Positions 35,192 to 44,619 are shown, counted from the stretch's first letter. The stretch: 56,930 nt of DNA from Porticoccaceae bacterium (GCA_018662305.1 JABJGI010000131.1:1-56930), one strand, 5' to 3'. Notes: generated by a model from the sequence alone, not told the origin. Translations and numbers: made by a program.

Positions 35192-37642
35192 TTGAAGATT
35201 TTCAACAAACAAATTTTCACCATCCTGCTGAAACTGGCAGCGACTGGAGTTGCAGGAGGCATTTTGATTGCCGCCGCTGCACTAATGTACTTGGTGCCTG
35301 GCCTTCCATCTGTCGATCAATTGCGAGATGTGCACTTGCAAACTCCACTTAAGGTCTACGCCAGCAATGGCGAGCTGATTGGCGAATTTGGTGAACAACG
35401 CCGATCTCCAGTCAGTTTTGAGCATATACCGGATCATTTCATCAACGCCATAATTTCCGCGGAAGATGACAACTTTTTTGCCCACGGTGGGGTGGATTTA
35501 ATGGGATTGTTGCGCGCTGCGTCACAAATTGTGACAACTGGCGGAATACAATCTGGCGGCAGTACTATAACCATGCAGGTTGCTCGTAACTTTTTCCTCA
35601 GCCTGGAGCAGACTTTTACTAGAAAATTCAATGAGATTCTGCTCGCTCTTGAGATAGAGCATGAACTATCTAAGGAAGAAATACTAGAGCTTTATGCGAA
35701 TAAGATCTATCTCGGGAAAAGTGCTTACGGAGTGCAGGCGGCAGCAAATGTTTATTACGGCAAAGATATTGGTGATTTAAGCCTGGCTCAGCTGGCCATG
35801 ATTGCGGGATTGCCCAAAGCACCAAGCTCGTCAAACCCCATCAATGACCCAGATCGCGCTGTTGAGCGCAGGGACTGGATTTTGGGACGGATGCTTCTTT
35901 TGGGACATATAGAGGAGCCCGAGTACGCGAGCGCGATTGCAGAACCGATTTCGGCTAGCTATCACGGATCTACCATTACACTAGACGCGCCTTATGTCGC
36001 TGAAATGGTCCGTGTGGAGATGTTGGATCGTTTTGGCACAGACGCTTACGAAGCGGGCTTTGAGGTCTATACGACCATAGATCCTGAGCTGCAGCGTGCG
36101 TCAGATGATTCTGTAAGTAAGGGAGCCTTCACTTACGATTTTCGCCATGGATATAGAGGGCCCGAGGGTAGATTTACTGAGGTCGAGATGGCTGATATGT
36201 ATTGGGTGCAGCAATATATCGACCAATTACCCGTGATTTCTGGACTCCTTCCTGCAGTAGTGACAGAGGTTGGCGAGAAGTCGGCATCGGTTCTGGGCCC
36301 CAATGGACTTGAGGTAGAGCTTGGGTGGGAGAATGAGCTGTCGAATTTCCGCCGCTATCGCACTGAAAGTTGGCAAAGTGAATACGGCGCCATCGATGAA
36401 ATGCTCCGCGTGGGAGATCTCGTGCGATTGCGTGAGACCAATGGCTATTGGGGCCTATCACAGGTTCCAGATGTGCAGGCGGGGCTGGTGGCTGTCGACC
36501 CGCAAAATGGTGCTATTCGAGCGCTAACGGGGGGTTTTGACTTCTATCAGAGCCGCTTTAACCGAATGGTAAATGCCAATCGTCAGCCCGGTTCGAACAT
36601 CAAGCCCTTTCTTTACGCTGCGGCGCTGGAAAACGGCTATACCGCGGCTACTTTGATTAATGATGCGCCCATTATTTTTCAGGACGCGGCACTGGAAGAT
36701 TATTGGCGCCCCGAGAATGACTCTGGTGTCTTTTATGGACCCACAAGATTAAGAAAAGCCCTTTACCTGTCTCGTAACCTCGTTTCCGTACGAATATTGC
36801 GGGGCTTGGGTATCGATGCGGCTCGCGAGAGCATTATTGGCTATGGCTTTGAGCAAGAAGACCTTCCCTATAACTTAACTTTGGCTCTAGGTAGCCAGGG
36901 GCTGGAGGCGGTGAAGCTCGCTAATGGATATTCTCTTTTTGCGAATGGCGGCTATCGAGTTGAGTCTCATCTCATATCAGAAATTCTTGATCGAGATGGT
37001 GAGGTTATTTATCAGGCGAACGCTCCAGTCGCGTGCTCATACTGTTTGATGACCACAGAAGACCAGCCCTCGCAGTCTGAGCTTGAACCATCAATTTTCG
37101 AGCAGCAATTCAGCTTTTACTCTGCAGAGCAGGAAAAACCGAAAATCGATATTGCTGAGCAGGTTATGGATCCGAGAGTTTCCTACATCATGGACTCGAT
37201 ACTGAGAGATGTGATTGTTCAGGGCACTGGTACGCGAGCTCAGGTGCTGGGTCGTCAGGATATCGCCGGTAAAACCGGCACTAGTAATGGACCAAGGGAT
37301 TCGTGGTTTTCAGGTTATAGCCCTGATCTGGTTGCAACATCCTGGGTGGGGTTTGATGACAATGGTTTACTCGGAGTAAATGAATTTGGTGGAACCGCGG
37401 CCTTGCCTATATGGATTGACTTTATGGATGTGGCGCTGGAGGATTTGCCCGAGAATCCCCGGCCTCAGCCGGAGGGCTTGGTGACTGTCCTAATTGATCC
37501 AGAGACCGGTGAAAGAGCTCCGCCCGGCGCAGAAGGTGCTATTTTTGAGTTGTTTCTGGCGGAGAGTGCACCCGAGCTTTTGACTCAGCAACAGCTAGAG
37601 CCCAGAGAAGAGGCCGGGAATATCACCGACTCTCTATTCTAG
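35192..37642 (+). CDS. mrcA: Penicillin-binding protein 1A (class A, bifunctional)
   Basis: This enzyme polymerises glycan strands and crosslinks peptidoglycan. The 816-aa protein has an N-terminal helix (about 12-34), a glycosyltransferase domain (about 55-230) with catalytic Glu91 in SAEDDNFFAHGG and GGSTITMQVARN, an OB-like insert (about 310-425), and a transpeptidase domain with the SxxK serine at 468 (GSNIKPF), SRN in YLSRNLV, and KTGTS at 694. The start is a TTG at 35192 with no strong ribosome site; the next ATG falls inside the membrane helix, so the TTG is preferred. The divergent placement beside pilM is conserved in gammaproteobacteria. Confidence 0.95.
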   Translation: MKIFNKQIFTILLKLAATGVAGGILIAAAALMYLVPGLPSVDQLRDVHLQTPLKVYASNGELIGEFGEQRRSPVSFEHIPDHFINAIISAEDDNFFAHGGVDLMGLLRAASQIVTTGGIQSGGSTITMQVARNFFLSLEQTFTRKFNEILLALEIEHELSKEEILELYANKIYLGKSAYGVQAAANVYYGKDIGDLSLAQLAMIAGLPKAPSSSNPINDPDRAVERRDWILGRMLLLGHIEEPEYASAIAEPISASYHGSTITLDAPYVAEMVRVEMLDRFGTDAYEAGFEVYTTIDPELQRASDDSVSKGAFTYDFRHGYRGPEGRFTEVEMADMYWVQQYIDQLPVISGLLPAVVTEVGEKSASVLGPNGLEVELGWENELSNFRRYRTESWQSEYGAIDEMLRVGDLVRLRETNGYWGLSQVPDVQAGLVAVDPQNGAIRALTGGFDFYQSRFNRMVNANRQPGSNIKPFLYAAALENGYTAATLINDAPIIFQDAALEDYWRPENDSGVFYGPTRLRKALYLSRNLVSVRILRGLGIDAARESIIGYGFEQEDLPYNLTLALGSQGLEAVKLANGYSLFANGGYRVESHLISEILDRDGEVIYQANAPVACSYCLMTTEDQPSQSELEPSIFEQQFSFYSAEQEKPKIDIAEQVMDPRVSYIMDSILRDVIVQGTGTRAQVLGRQDIAGKTGTSNGPRDSWFSGYSPDLVATSWVGFDDNGLLGVNEFGGTAALPIWIDFMDVALEDLPENPRPQPEGLVTVLIDPETGERAPPGAEGAIFELFLAESAPELLTQQQLEPREEAGNITDSLF

Positions 37643-37682
37643 GTGTACCTGAGTCCCGCAAAAGGGGGTAGAGGGATCAACC

Positions 37683-37705
37683 CGAGACCAAAATCTTTGG
37701 TCTCG
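37683..37705. terminator. Perfect inverted repeat between convergent mrcA and rpmE
   Basis: CGAGACCAAA (37683-37692) pairs exactly with TTTGGTCTCG (37696-37705) around a 3-base loop. It has no T run on either side, so intrinsic termination would be weak. It could block 3' exonucleases or work with Rho. Confidence 0.5.
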
Positions 37706-37714
37706 AAGCGCAGA

Positions 37715-37933
37715 TTAAGATTTGCTGCTGATGCGACCGCTAAAGCGCTTGTTAAACTTGTCAATACGCCCACCGGTATCCATAACTTTCTGTTTGCCGG
37801 TATAGAAGGGATGACAGGTCGAGCAAACATCAATGTGAATGTCTCCGCCGCGGGTAGACTTTGTCACAATAACGTTGCCACAGCTGCATGTGGCTTTCAG
37901 CTCTTCGTATTTTGGATGAATATCTGTTTGCAT
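37715..37933 (-). CDS. rpmE: 50S ribosomal protein L31, zinc-binding form
   Basis: The 72-aa protein is L31 of the zinc-containing type: [18 protein letters not shown], then [15 protein letters not shown]. The four cysteines (16, 18, 37, 40) form the zinc site, so this is the C+ paralogue normally replaced by the C- form under zinc limitation. It converges with mrcA and diverges from priA. Confidence 0.97.
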   Translation of the reverse strand: MQTDIHPKYEELKATCSCGNVIVTKSTRGGDIHIDVCSTCHPFYTGKQKVMDTGGRIDKFNKRFSGRISSKS

Positions 37934-38022
37934 AATCTTCGCCTTAATGTTGTCGTGCCGCCGTCCCTCTCAGCCCTTATGGCTTCTGGGTACGGCACAG
38001 TAGCGTGCAGAAAAGAGCGCGC

Positions 38023-38050
38023 ATACTAGCAGAATAAATTCCGATGACAA
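38023..38050 (-). promoter_or_regulatory. Predicted rpmE promoter
   Basis: On the minus strand TTGTCA (complement of 38045-38050), a 16-base spacer and TAGTAT (complement of 38023-38028) give a leader of about 80 bases for rpmE. The -35 overlaps the priA start codon. Confidence 0.45.
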
Positions 38051-40209
38051 GCACATCCTACTTACACGTCGCCCTTCCCTGTCCGCTGCGAAAGCTCTTT
38101 ACCTATTCCTGTTCTGTACCCCATTCCGTAGAAGCAGGAGACTGGGTCATGGTTCCCTTTGGCAATCGTCAAGTTGTTGGCTTGGTTGTGGAAGTGGCAG
38201 AGCAGGTGCAAACAGAGTTTGAAATAAAGTCTGTAGAGAAGGTGGTCCGAGAATCATCAAGGATCCCGACGGAATTATTGGAGCTTATAAACTGGTGCTG
38301 TCGCTACTATCACGCAGTTCCCTGGGATTTGATTTCAGCTTTCCTGCCTTCGCGAGTACAAGCAGGAAAATCTCCAAGAATGGTGACTCGATGGCAAATA
38401 AATGCTGAAGCTAGTGCTCAGATAAGCGCTAAAGCGAAGAGGCAAAAACAGTTGTTCGAGTGGCTTTCCGAGAAGGGCGCGAGCGAAGAGCTCGCAATCT
38501 CGGAAGCCGGCTTTTCTAAAGCATTGCTCGCACAGCTAAAAAAGGCCGGTGCTGTAGAACCGTCCTATGTAGATCCCAAATCGCAACACATTCGGGAAGA
38601 TATCGATCTGATCGAGCCGACTGCCGATCAGGCTGAGGTGCTAACTAAGATTGATAAAGAAGGAGCGACAACCTTTCTTCTTGAAGGCATTACTGGCAGT
38701 GGAAAAACCCTGATCTATCTCCACTTAGCGCAAAAGCTGCTTGCGCAGGGCAAACAAGTATTGATTCTGGTTCCGGAAATTGGGCTGGTTCCACAAATGG
38801 TTACCCAGTTTGAAGCATTGGTGGCCGAGCCAGTCAGTTACCATAGTGGTTTGACGGATTCGCGGCGCGCCGAGATTTGGCACGATTGTCTAAAGGGTCG
38901 ATCTCTAATCGTGATTGGCACACGCTCGTCGCTGTTTTTGCCATTCAAGAACCTTGGACTAATCGTTGTCGACGAGGAGCATGATCATTCCTATAAGCAG
39001 CAGGAAGGGCCAAGATACCAGGCGCGAGATGTTGCCGTGGTTCGAGCGTCGAACCTAAAGATCCCTATTGTTCTCGGATCAGCCACACCTTCGTTAGAAA
39101 GCATAGAAAACGCCAATCAGGGAAGCTTTCAAAGGTTAGAGCTTAAGCAACGAGTCGGTGACGGAGCACTCCCAGCTTGGAAATTACTGGAAGGTGTTGC
39201 CTCTTCCGAAGATGCAGGTCTGCTTCCGGATTCTCTCATGGCAATTCGCGAGCAGCTGAAATTGGGAAACCAAGTTCTTATTTTCATTAACCGACGCGGA
39301 TACTCCCCTTGCCTGAGGTGCAGTCAATGTGGCTGGCAAGCCCGGTGTGACCAATGTGATTCACGCTACACCTATCACAAAGCGGCCAATCAACTGCGGT
39401 GTCATCGCTGTGATTTGCAGCACCCCACTCCGATGGAATGCCCGGTGTGTGCCAGTCGGCAGCTTAGTTTTTTGGGGCAGGGCACGGAGCGCATCGCCCA
39501 AAAGTTGGCGGAGATATTTTCTGAGGTTCCTCTGATTCGAATAGATCGTGATGCCACGCGCGGAAAAGATGGGATTCAGAGGAAGTTGGACGAGGTGCAT
39601 GCCTCTGGACCAGCAATCTTGGTTGGCACGCAGATGTTGGCAAAGGGGCACCATTTCCCCAGGTTGGCTTTGGCATTGATTCTAGATATTGACTATGGAT
39701 TGATGAGTTCTGATTTCCGCGCCTCTGAACACTTAGTGCAGTTGCTGACGCAAATTGCAGGGCGAACCGGACGGAGTTCGATTGAGGGCCAAGTGCTTTT
39801 GCAAACAGAGTTTCCCGGACACCCAGTATTGCAGGATTTAATAACCCATAACTATTCACATTTCGCCAACGAGCTACTGCAAACACGTAGACAGTGGTCA
39901 TTGCCCCCATGCACCTTTATGGCAGTTTTGCGCACTGAATCCGAAGATATTTCTATGTCACAAAAGCTTTTGTCCGAACTAGTGCAGGTAGCTGAGAATA
40001 GCGAGCTAGACGACTGTGAAATTATTGGTCCGGTGCCCTCTCCTACTGAAAAACGTAATGGTCGCTATCGATTCCAGCTGCAGATTTCCTCAGCAACCCG
40101 GTCCAAACTCCATGAACAGTTAAGTGTGTTAGTTGCATACCTTGATCAGCGCCGGCTAAACAAGAATTTGCGCTGGCATTTAGATGTAGATCCTGCGAGC
40201 TTGGATTAA
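38044..40209 (+). CDS. priA: Primosomal replication helicase PriA
   Basis: PriA recognises stalled forks and reloads the replisome. The 721-aa protein has the N-terminal 3' DNA-binding domain (about 1-105), a winged-helix region, Walker A GITGSGKT (about 215), DEEH in VVDEEHDHSYKQQ, and the zinc module with paired cysteines (CLRCSQCGW, CDQCDSRY, CHRCD, CPVC) between the helicase lobes. GTQMLAKGHHFP and QIAGRTGRS are helicase motifs V and VI. No ribosome site precedes the ATG. Confidence 0.97.
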   Translation: MTSTSYLHVALPCPLRKLFTYSCSVPHSVEAGDWVMVPFGNRQVVGLVVEVAEQVQTEFEIKSVEKVVRESSRIPTELLELINWCCRYYHAVPWDLISAFLPSRVQAGKSPRMVTRWQINAEASAQISAKAKRQKQLFEWLSEKGASEELAISEAGFSKALLAQLKKAGAVEPSYVDPKSQHIREDIDLIEPTADQAEVLTKIDKEGATTFLLEGITGSGKTLIYLHLAQKLLAQGKQVLILVPEIGLVPQMVTQFEALVAEPVSYHSGLTDSRRAEIWHDCLKGRSLIVIGTRSSLFLPFKNLGLIVVDEEHDHSYKQQEGPRYQARDVAVVRASNLKIPIVLGSATPSLESIENANQGSFQRLELKQRVGDGALPAWKLLEGVASSEDAGLLPDSLMAIREQLKLGNQVLIFINRRGYSPCLRCSQCGWQARCDQCDSRYTYHKAANQLRCHRCDLQHPTPMECPVCASRQLSFLGQGTERIAQKLAEIFSEVPLIRIDRDATRGKDGIQRKLDEVHASGPAILVGTQMLAKGHHFPRLALALILDIDYGLMSSDFRASEHLVQLLTQIAGRTGRSSIEGQVLLQTEFPGHPVLQDLITHNYSHFANELLQTRRQWSLPPCTFMAVLRTESEDISMSQKLLSELVQVAENSELDDCEIIGPVPSPTEKRNGRYRFQLQISSATRSKLHEQLSVLVAYLDQRRLNKNLRWHLDVDPASLD

Positions 40210-40305
40210 ATCCCTTCAGTCCAAAATGACAGCCTGGAGCAAACTCTTGTTTAGCTGACCGGGCTGAAGCGCTAGAATGAGCTTGTCCCACTTGCAGTGA
40301 TTTTT

Positions 40306-40821
40306 ATGGCCAAGTCTGCCTCTCGCGGAGCATCAAAAAATTCTTCTTCCAGCCCGGCAACAAGCTTTGGCTCTGGCTGGCTGATAACCGGATTCATGCT
40401 TGGGGTTTTTGCAACTCTTGGGGGGCAGTGGTTGTTGGACTATGGTTTTGGCAATAATGCCATTCCGGAAAACAGTTCTTCAGCACAAGAGTCGAATACG
40501 GACTTTGAGTTCTACACCCTACTAGGTGATATTGAGGTCGATGTTTCCGATGTCGAGGTTGTGAACCCTGAAGAGGACAATCTTATCTACTGGCTGCAAG
40601 CAGCATCTTATCGGGATCTTGCCGATGCAGAAGATATGCGAGTCAGTTTATTGCTGCAGAATATGGAGGCCAACGTAAAACCCTTCAGTCATGAGGGTGT
40701 TCTTTGGCATCGAGTCATTGTCGGTCCCTATCAAACCCGCACGCAGATGAATAATGCAAGACAAATTCTGATTAGCGCTGGAGTTTCTCCATTGTTGATA
40801 CCTGAATATCTTAGCCAATAG
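40306..40821 (+). CDS. SPOR-domain membrane protein
   Basis: The 171-aa protein has a short cytoplasmic tail rich in Ser and Ala, one helix (about 27-46), a Ser/Glu linker and a C-terminal SPOR domain (about 90-170) with WLQAASYRDLADAEDMRVSL and HRVIVGPYQTRTQMNNA. SPOR domains bind denuded glycan strands at the septum, so it is probably a cell-division accessory. The ATG at 40306 gives the usual MAKS start; an in-frame GTG at 40297 is possible. In relatives argS lies between priA and this gene; here only 96 bases do. Confidence 0.88.
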   Translation: MAKSASRGASKNSSSSPATSFGSGWLITGFMLGVFATLGGQWLLDYGFGNNAIPENSSSAQESNTDFEFYTLLGDIEVDVSDVEVVNPEEDNLIYWLQAASYRDLADAEDMRVSLLLQNMEANVKPFSHEGVLWHRVIVGPYQTRTQMNNARQILISAGVSPLLIPEYLSQ

Positions 40822-40840
40822 TCATATTTCCTGCGGCACG

Positions 40841-40868
40841 CTTGAAATAACAGCATTTCACCCTATTA
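40841..40868 (+). promoter_or_regulatory. Predicted heat-shock (sigma-32) promoter of hslVU
   Basis: CTTGAAA (40841-40847), a 13-base spacer and CCCTATTA (40861-40868) match the RpoH consensus CTTGAAA / CCCCATnT well. hslVU is a classical heat-shock operon, which supports the call. The leader would be about 65 bases. Confidence 0.6.
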
Positions 40869-40938
40869 AAGTAGATTCTTGCCGCGTTTTTTTGAGCGGT
40901 ATCCCCTATATGCATACCCATGATCTTGGAGAAAGTTG

Positions 40939-41472
40939 ATGGAACAGTATCGTGGTACAACTATTGTGTCGGTTCGCCGTGGAGACAAAGTCTGCATTGG
41001 TGGAGATGGGCAGGTAAGCCTCGGCAATACCGTAATGAAAGGCAATGCCCGCAAAGTCAGACGCTTATATAAGGATCAGGTGATAGCCGGTTTTGCCGGG
41101 GGAACTGCTGATGCTTTCACCCTGTTTGAACGCTTTGAAGCTAAGTTAGAAGCCCATCAGGGTAATCTGGTGAGGTCGGCTGTAGAGCTGGCAAAGGACT
41201 GGCGCACAGACCGTATCCTGCGTCGATTGGAAGCCCTACTGGCTGTTGCTGATGCGGAATCTTCACTCATTATTACGGGCAACGGTGACGTTATTGAGCC
41301 GGAAGATGATTTGATTGCTATCGGATCTGGCGGGCCCTTCGCGCAATCTGCGGCGCGGGCACTATTAAACAATACTGACTTGGAAGCGCGCGAGATTGTA
41401 GAAAAGTCTCTTGAGATCGCTGCGGATATTTGTATTTACACCAACCACAATCGAACCATTGAGGAGCTTTAG
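40939..41472 (+). CDS. hslV: ATP-dependent protease peptidase subunit HslV
   Basis: HslV is the proteolytic core of the HslVU complex. The 177-aa protein contains the threonine-protease start TTIVSVRRG, then [36 protein letters not shown] and [13 protein letters not shown]. In Escherichia coli only Met precedes the catalytic Thr; here six residues (MEQYRG) come first, so a short propeptide must be removed to expose Thr7. ATG 40939 with GGAG at 40928-40931 is preferred over the TTG just upstream. hslU starts three bases after the stop. Confidence 0.96.
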   Translation: MEQYRGTTIVSVRRGDKVCIGGDGQVSLGNTVMKGNARKVRRLYKDQVIAGFAGGTADAFTLFERFEAKLEAHQGNLVRSAVELAKDWRTDRILRRLEALLAVADAESSLIITGNGDVIEPEDDLIAIGSGGPFAQSAARALLNNTDLEAREIVEKSLEIAADICIYTNHNRTIEEL

Positions 41473-41475
41473 TCG

Positions 41476-42798
41476 ATGTCCCAAATGACACCTCGTGAAA
41501 TTGTTCATGAGCTCAATCGCCATATCGTTGGACAGGATCAGGCCAAGCGTGCGGTAGCAATAGCTCTGCGGAATCGCTGGCGCCGTATGCAGATTGAAGA
41601 ACCGATGCGCAGTGAAATTAGCCCCAAGAATATTTTGATGATTGGCCCTACAGGTGTGGGTAAAACCGAAATCGCTCGGCGCCTGGCAAAATTAGCTAAT
41701 GCGCCGTTTATCAAGGTAGAGGCTACAAAATTTACTGAAGTCGGTTACGTTGGCAAGGATGTTGAATCAATCATTCGTGACCTGACAGATATGGCGATTA
41801 AGATGCAGCGCGAACAGGAAGTTGAGCGCGTAAGTTATCGCGCACAGGATGCGGCGGAAGAGCGTTTGTTGGATATTCTTTTGCCGCCAGCCAGGGGTGG
41901 GGAATCAGGCGAGTCTCCCGACAGCAATACCCGCCAAATCTTTAGGAAAAAGATTCGCGAGGGAGAGTTAGACGACAAAGAAATCGAACTCGCAGTGGCC
42001 AGTCAAAAACTGGGAATGGAAATTATGACCCCGCCTGGCATGGAAGAAATGGCGAATCAGCTGCAGGATATGTTTTCCAATATGGGCAATGCTCAGAAGC
42101 AGAATCGAAAGATGCCGCTCAAGCAAGCCAAGAAGCTTCTAGAGGAAGAGGAAGCGCAAAAACTTATCGATCAGGAATCGATTAAAACTTCAGCGCTTCA
42201 AATGGTCGAGCAAAATGGCATTGTCTTTATCGATGAAATTGACAAGGTTGCGAAGCGTGGTGAAGTCAGTGGAACTGACGTGTCGCGTGAAGGAGTTCAG
42301 AGAGATCTGCTTCCTTTGATTGAAGGTTCAACCGTCTCCACCAAGCACGGTATGGTGAAGACTGATCACATTCTCTTCATTGCTTCTGGAGCATTTCACC
42401 TGAGCAAACCCTCCGATTTGATTCCAGAATTACAGGGTCGATTGCCAATACGAGTCGAGCTAGATGCGCTTTCCGCAGGTGACTTTGAACGAATTTTGCA
42501 GGAGCCGGATGCGTCACTCACCAATCAGTATCAGCAGTTGCTGCAGACAGAAGCGGTACAACTAGATTTTGCCAGTGATGGTATTGAGCGTATTGCGCAA
42601 ACTGCCTGGGCGGTCAATGAGAGAACTGAGAATATTGGTGCTCGACGGCTGCATACCTTGATGGAAAAGCTGCTCGAGAATGTGTCCTTTGACTCGGCAG
42701 ATCTTGAAGGAAAGGCATTGGTTATAGACGCCGCTTACGTCGATCAGCAGCTCGAGGAGCTCGCTGCAGACGAAGACCTCTCTAGATACATACTTTAG
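41476..42798 (+). CDS. hslU: HslU ATPase subunit
   Basis: HslU is the AAA+ unfoldase that feeds HslV. The 440-aa protein has Walker A GPTGVGKT (57-64), the pore motif GYVGKD, the intermediate domain (about 110-240), Walker [12 protein letters not shown], the sensor region and the C-terminal SRYIL tail that docks into HslV. It follows hslV by three bases and shares its heat-shock promoter. Confidence 0.98.
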   Translation: MSQMTPREIVHELNRHIVGQDQAKRAVAIALRNRWRRMQIEEPMRSEISPKNILMIGPTGVGKTEIARRLAKLANAPFIKVEATKFTEVGYVGKDVESIIRDLTDMAIKMQREQEVERVSYRAQDAAEERLLDILLPPARGGESGESPDSNTRQIFRKKIREGELDDKEIELAVASQKLGMEIMTPPGMEEMANQLQDMFSNMGNAQKQNRKMPLKQAKKLLEEEEAQKLIDQESIKTSALQMVEQNGIVFIDEIDKVAKRGEVSGTDVSREGVQRDLLPLIEGSTVSTKHGMVKTDHILFIASGAFHLSKPSDLIPELQGRLPIRVELDALSAGDFERILQEPDASLTNQYQQLLQTEAVQLDFASDGIERIAQTAWAVNERTENIGARRLHTLMEKLLENVSFDSADLEGKALVIDAAYVDQQLEELAADEDLSRYIL

Positions 42799-42811
42799 GT
42801 TGTGATTAATA

Positions 42812-43222
42812 GTGACTGAAGATACTTCCCCTAAAATTCCAGCCAAAATTGCCGTCCGCGATGAGGGTCGCAATATGGTGCTGGAATATGACGCCGGTGA
42901 AACTGCGGAATTGCGGGCAGAGTATTTGCGGGCAGAAAGCCCGAGCGCAGAAGTAAAAGGCCATGCTGGAGTCGGCGGCGAGCTGCCCACAGGTAAGCGT
43001 CATGTAAAAATTACAGCGGTCAAACCTGTAGGGCATTATGCAGTCGCCATTCACTTTGACGATGGCCATGATTCAGGGATTTACACTTGGGAATACCTGC
43101 GCCACTTGTATCGGCAGGAAAAGCGCCTTTGGCCGGAGTACCAGAAAAAACTACAGGAGTTAGGCAAAGGGCGAGAACCTGATGTTCAGGTAATTAGATT
43201 GGTGGATCCTTCTGCGAGTTAG
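42812..43222 (+). CDS. DUF971 (gamma-butyrobetaine hydroxylase N-terminal-like) protein
   Basis: The 136-aa protein starts at GTG 42812, 13 bases after hslU. It has the DUF971 features LEYDAGETAELRAEYLR, VKITAVKPVGHYAVAIHFDDGHDSGIYTW and WEYLRHL. This fold is shared with the zinc-binding N-terminal domain of gamma-butyrobetaine hydroxylase, but the cysteine ligands are absent. The position after hslVU is widely conserved in gammaproteobacteria. Function is unknown. Confidence 0.88.
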   Translation: MTEDTSPKIPAKIAVRDEGRNMVLEYDAGETAELRAEYLRAESPSAEVKGHAGVGGELPTGKRHVKITAVKPVGHYAVAIHFDDGHDSGIYTWEYLRHLYRQEKRLWPEYQKKLQELGKGREPDVQVIRLVDPSAS

Positions 43223-43234
43223 ATTTTTTTGCTG

Positions 43235-43792
43235 CTAGTAGCCAAGTAAACTTAGCGAGAGGATGGCAAAGCCTGTGCCAAGGAACGCCCCAGCGATCAC
43301 GTCAGAGACAAAGTGCACTCGTAAAAATATTCTTGAGAGCCCGATGGCGCTGGCCCAGATATACATAGGAAGGGCAGCCGCCGGAATAAAGTGACTGACG
43401 ATGCAAGCCATAAGAAATCCACCCGCTGTGTGGCCAGAGGGGAAGCTAAACTCGTCAGAAGGATTGTGAATTCGTTCCAGTCGGTCGACCACCAGATAGG
43501 GTCGGCGGCGTTTAAAAGTTTTCTTTAGCACCGAGTAGGCAGGCAGCTCAAAGGCAAATGCGAGAAAACCACTCAGGGTTACGGCCAGTCCAACCTCACG
43601 GGAAACTACCAGCAGTAAAGCTGCAAGAACTAGGTATGCGTAACCGTCTCCGGTAAAAGAAATAGCCCGCGCCGCTTTATATAGGTGCAGTTTTTGCTCA
43701 GTTAATCCCAGAAATACGTAGAGCCGCGCATCTATTTCAGCGAGTAGTCTCATTAAGGGGTTTCTGGGTTGGCTCATGCTTATATGATTCAA
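43235..43792 (-). CDS. PAP2-family phosphatase
   Basis: The 185-aa membrane protein carries the PAP2 signature: KKTFKRRRPY (motif 1), SFPSGHTAGG (motif 2) and SRIFLRVHFVSDVIAG (motif 3), with the catalytic histidines intact and about five helices. Likely substrates are lipid phosphates such as undecaprenyl pyrophosphate or phosphatidylglycerophosphate. The start may be TTG 43792 or ATG 43777 (MSQPRNP), and neither has a clear ribosome site. Confidence 0.88.
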   Translation of the reverse strand: MNHISMSQPRNPLMRLLAEIDARLYVFLGLTEQKLHLYKAARAISFTGDGYAYLVLAALLLVVSREVGLAVTLSGFLAFAFELPAYSVLKKTFKRRRPYLVVDRLERIHNPSDEFSFPSGHTAGGFLMACIVSHFIPAAALPMYIWASAIGLSRIFLRVHFVSDVIAGAFLGTGFAILSLSLLGY

Positions 43793-43947
43793 TTTTTACC
43801 AGGCAGGGTTCGTTGCACATGGCAGAGATAGTATGGCACTCTTTTGACACTAATTTTACAGGATCATAGCGGCCTATTATCTCGGTAACACTTGCCAGAG
43901 GCGGCATTTTCACAAATCTTGTCATTCTTTAACTGCGGTCAACTGCC

Positions 43948-44619
43948 TTGAAAGATTTTTCTCAGCTATATGAGCTGTTTCTAGAGCGTCATGGTAACGA
44001 TGAAGCTACGGCATTAGCTTCCCTACCATCTGCTGCCGGAGTCAGAACCCTTCGAGCGCTTGGCGACGATCGCTACTTGTCGCAAATTGCAGTTTGTATC
44101 TTCCAGGCAGGATTTGTCTGGCGGGTTGTGGTGAACAAGTGGGATGGGTTCGAGTTGGCCTTTAGCAAGTTCAAACCCTCAGCAGTAGCTCATTTTTCAG
44201 ATGAGCGCGTGGACGAACTTATGCAAGATGAGAGCATCATTCGCAATCGCCAAAAAATACTGGCGGTTCGAGAAAATGCCGCCTTTGTCTACTTGCAAAG
44301 TCAGAAAACAGAAGGCTTTGGTCGGTGGGTGAGTGATTGGCCTGCTGAGGATGTGGTTGGGCTTTGGCAAGAACTGAAGAAGCGCGGTTCTCGGCTTGGT
44401 GGAAATACCGGCCCGCGGGTATTGCGCCTAGTCGGAAAGGATACCTTCCTTCTCACCGAGGATGTTTGCCGCGCTTTGCTCCGTCATGGCCTTGTATCCG
44501 ATCTCAGTCCTAATTCCCTTGGCGGTCAGCGCAAAGCTGAAAAGGCCTTTCTTGACCTGCAACAGCAATCCGGTTGGTCGCTCTGCATGCTGAGTCGTAT
44601 GTTGTCTTTTACCGTATAG
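43948..44619 (+). CDS. Divergent 3-methyladenine DNA glycosylase I (Tag) family protein
   Basis: The 223-aa product resembles Tag in its helical core: FQAGFVWRVVVNKWDGFELAFSKF, then SIIRNRQKILAVRENA and LKKRGSRLGGNTG. Compared with Escherichia coli Tag, the stretch CLEGQQAGLSW reads AVCIFQAGFVW, so the catalytic Glu position appears to be Cys. The N-terminal Cys/His and C-terminal His/Cys zinc ligands are missing. It starts at TTG 43948 without a ribosome site. It may bind a different lesion or have lost catalysis. Confidence 0.72.
   Translation: MKDFSQLYELFLERHGNDEATALASLPSAAGVRTLRALGDDRYLSQIAVCIFQAGFVWRVVVNKWDGFELAFSKFKPSAVAHFSDERVDELMQDESIIRNRQKILAVRENAAFVYLQSQKTEGFGRWVSDWPAEDVVGLWQELKKRGSRLGGNTGPRVLRLVGKDTFLLTEDVCRALLRHGLVSDLSPNSLGGQRKAEKAFLDLQQQSGWSLCMLSRMLSFTV

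Noticed and set aside
36590-36605. GGTTCGAAC, like a tRNA T-arm
   Set aside because: It lies in the mrcA transpeptidase motif (GSNIK) and no acceptor or anticodon stem surrounds it.
37643-38029. Plus-strand open frame of about 128 codons after mrcA
   Set aside because: It covers rpmE on the other strand, whose L31 sequence is unmistakable.
43844-43870. TTGACA as a promoter for the Tag-like gene
   Set aside because: The -35 is perfect but the only -10 candidates (CATAGC at 15 bases) are poor.
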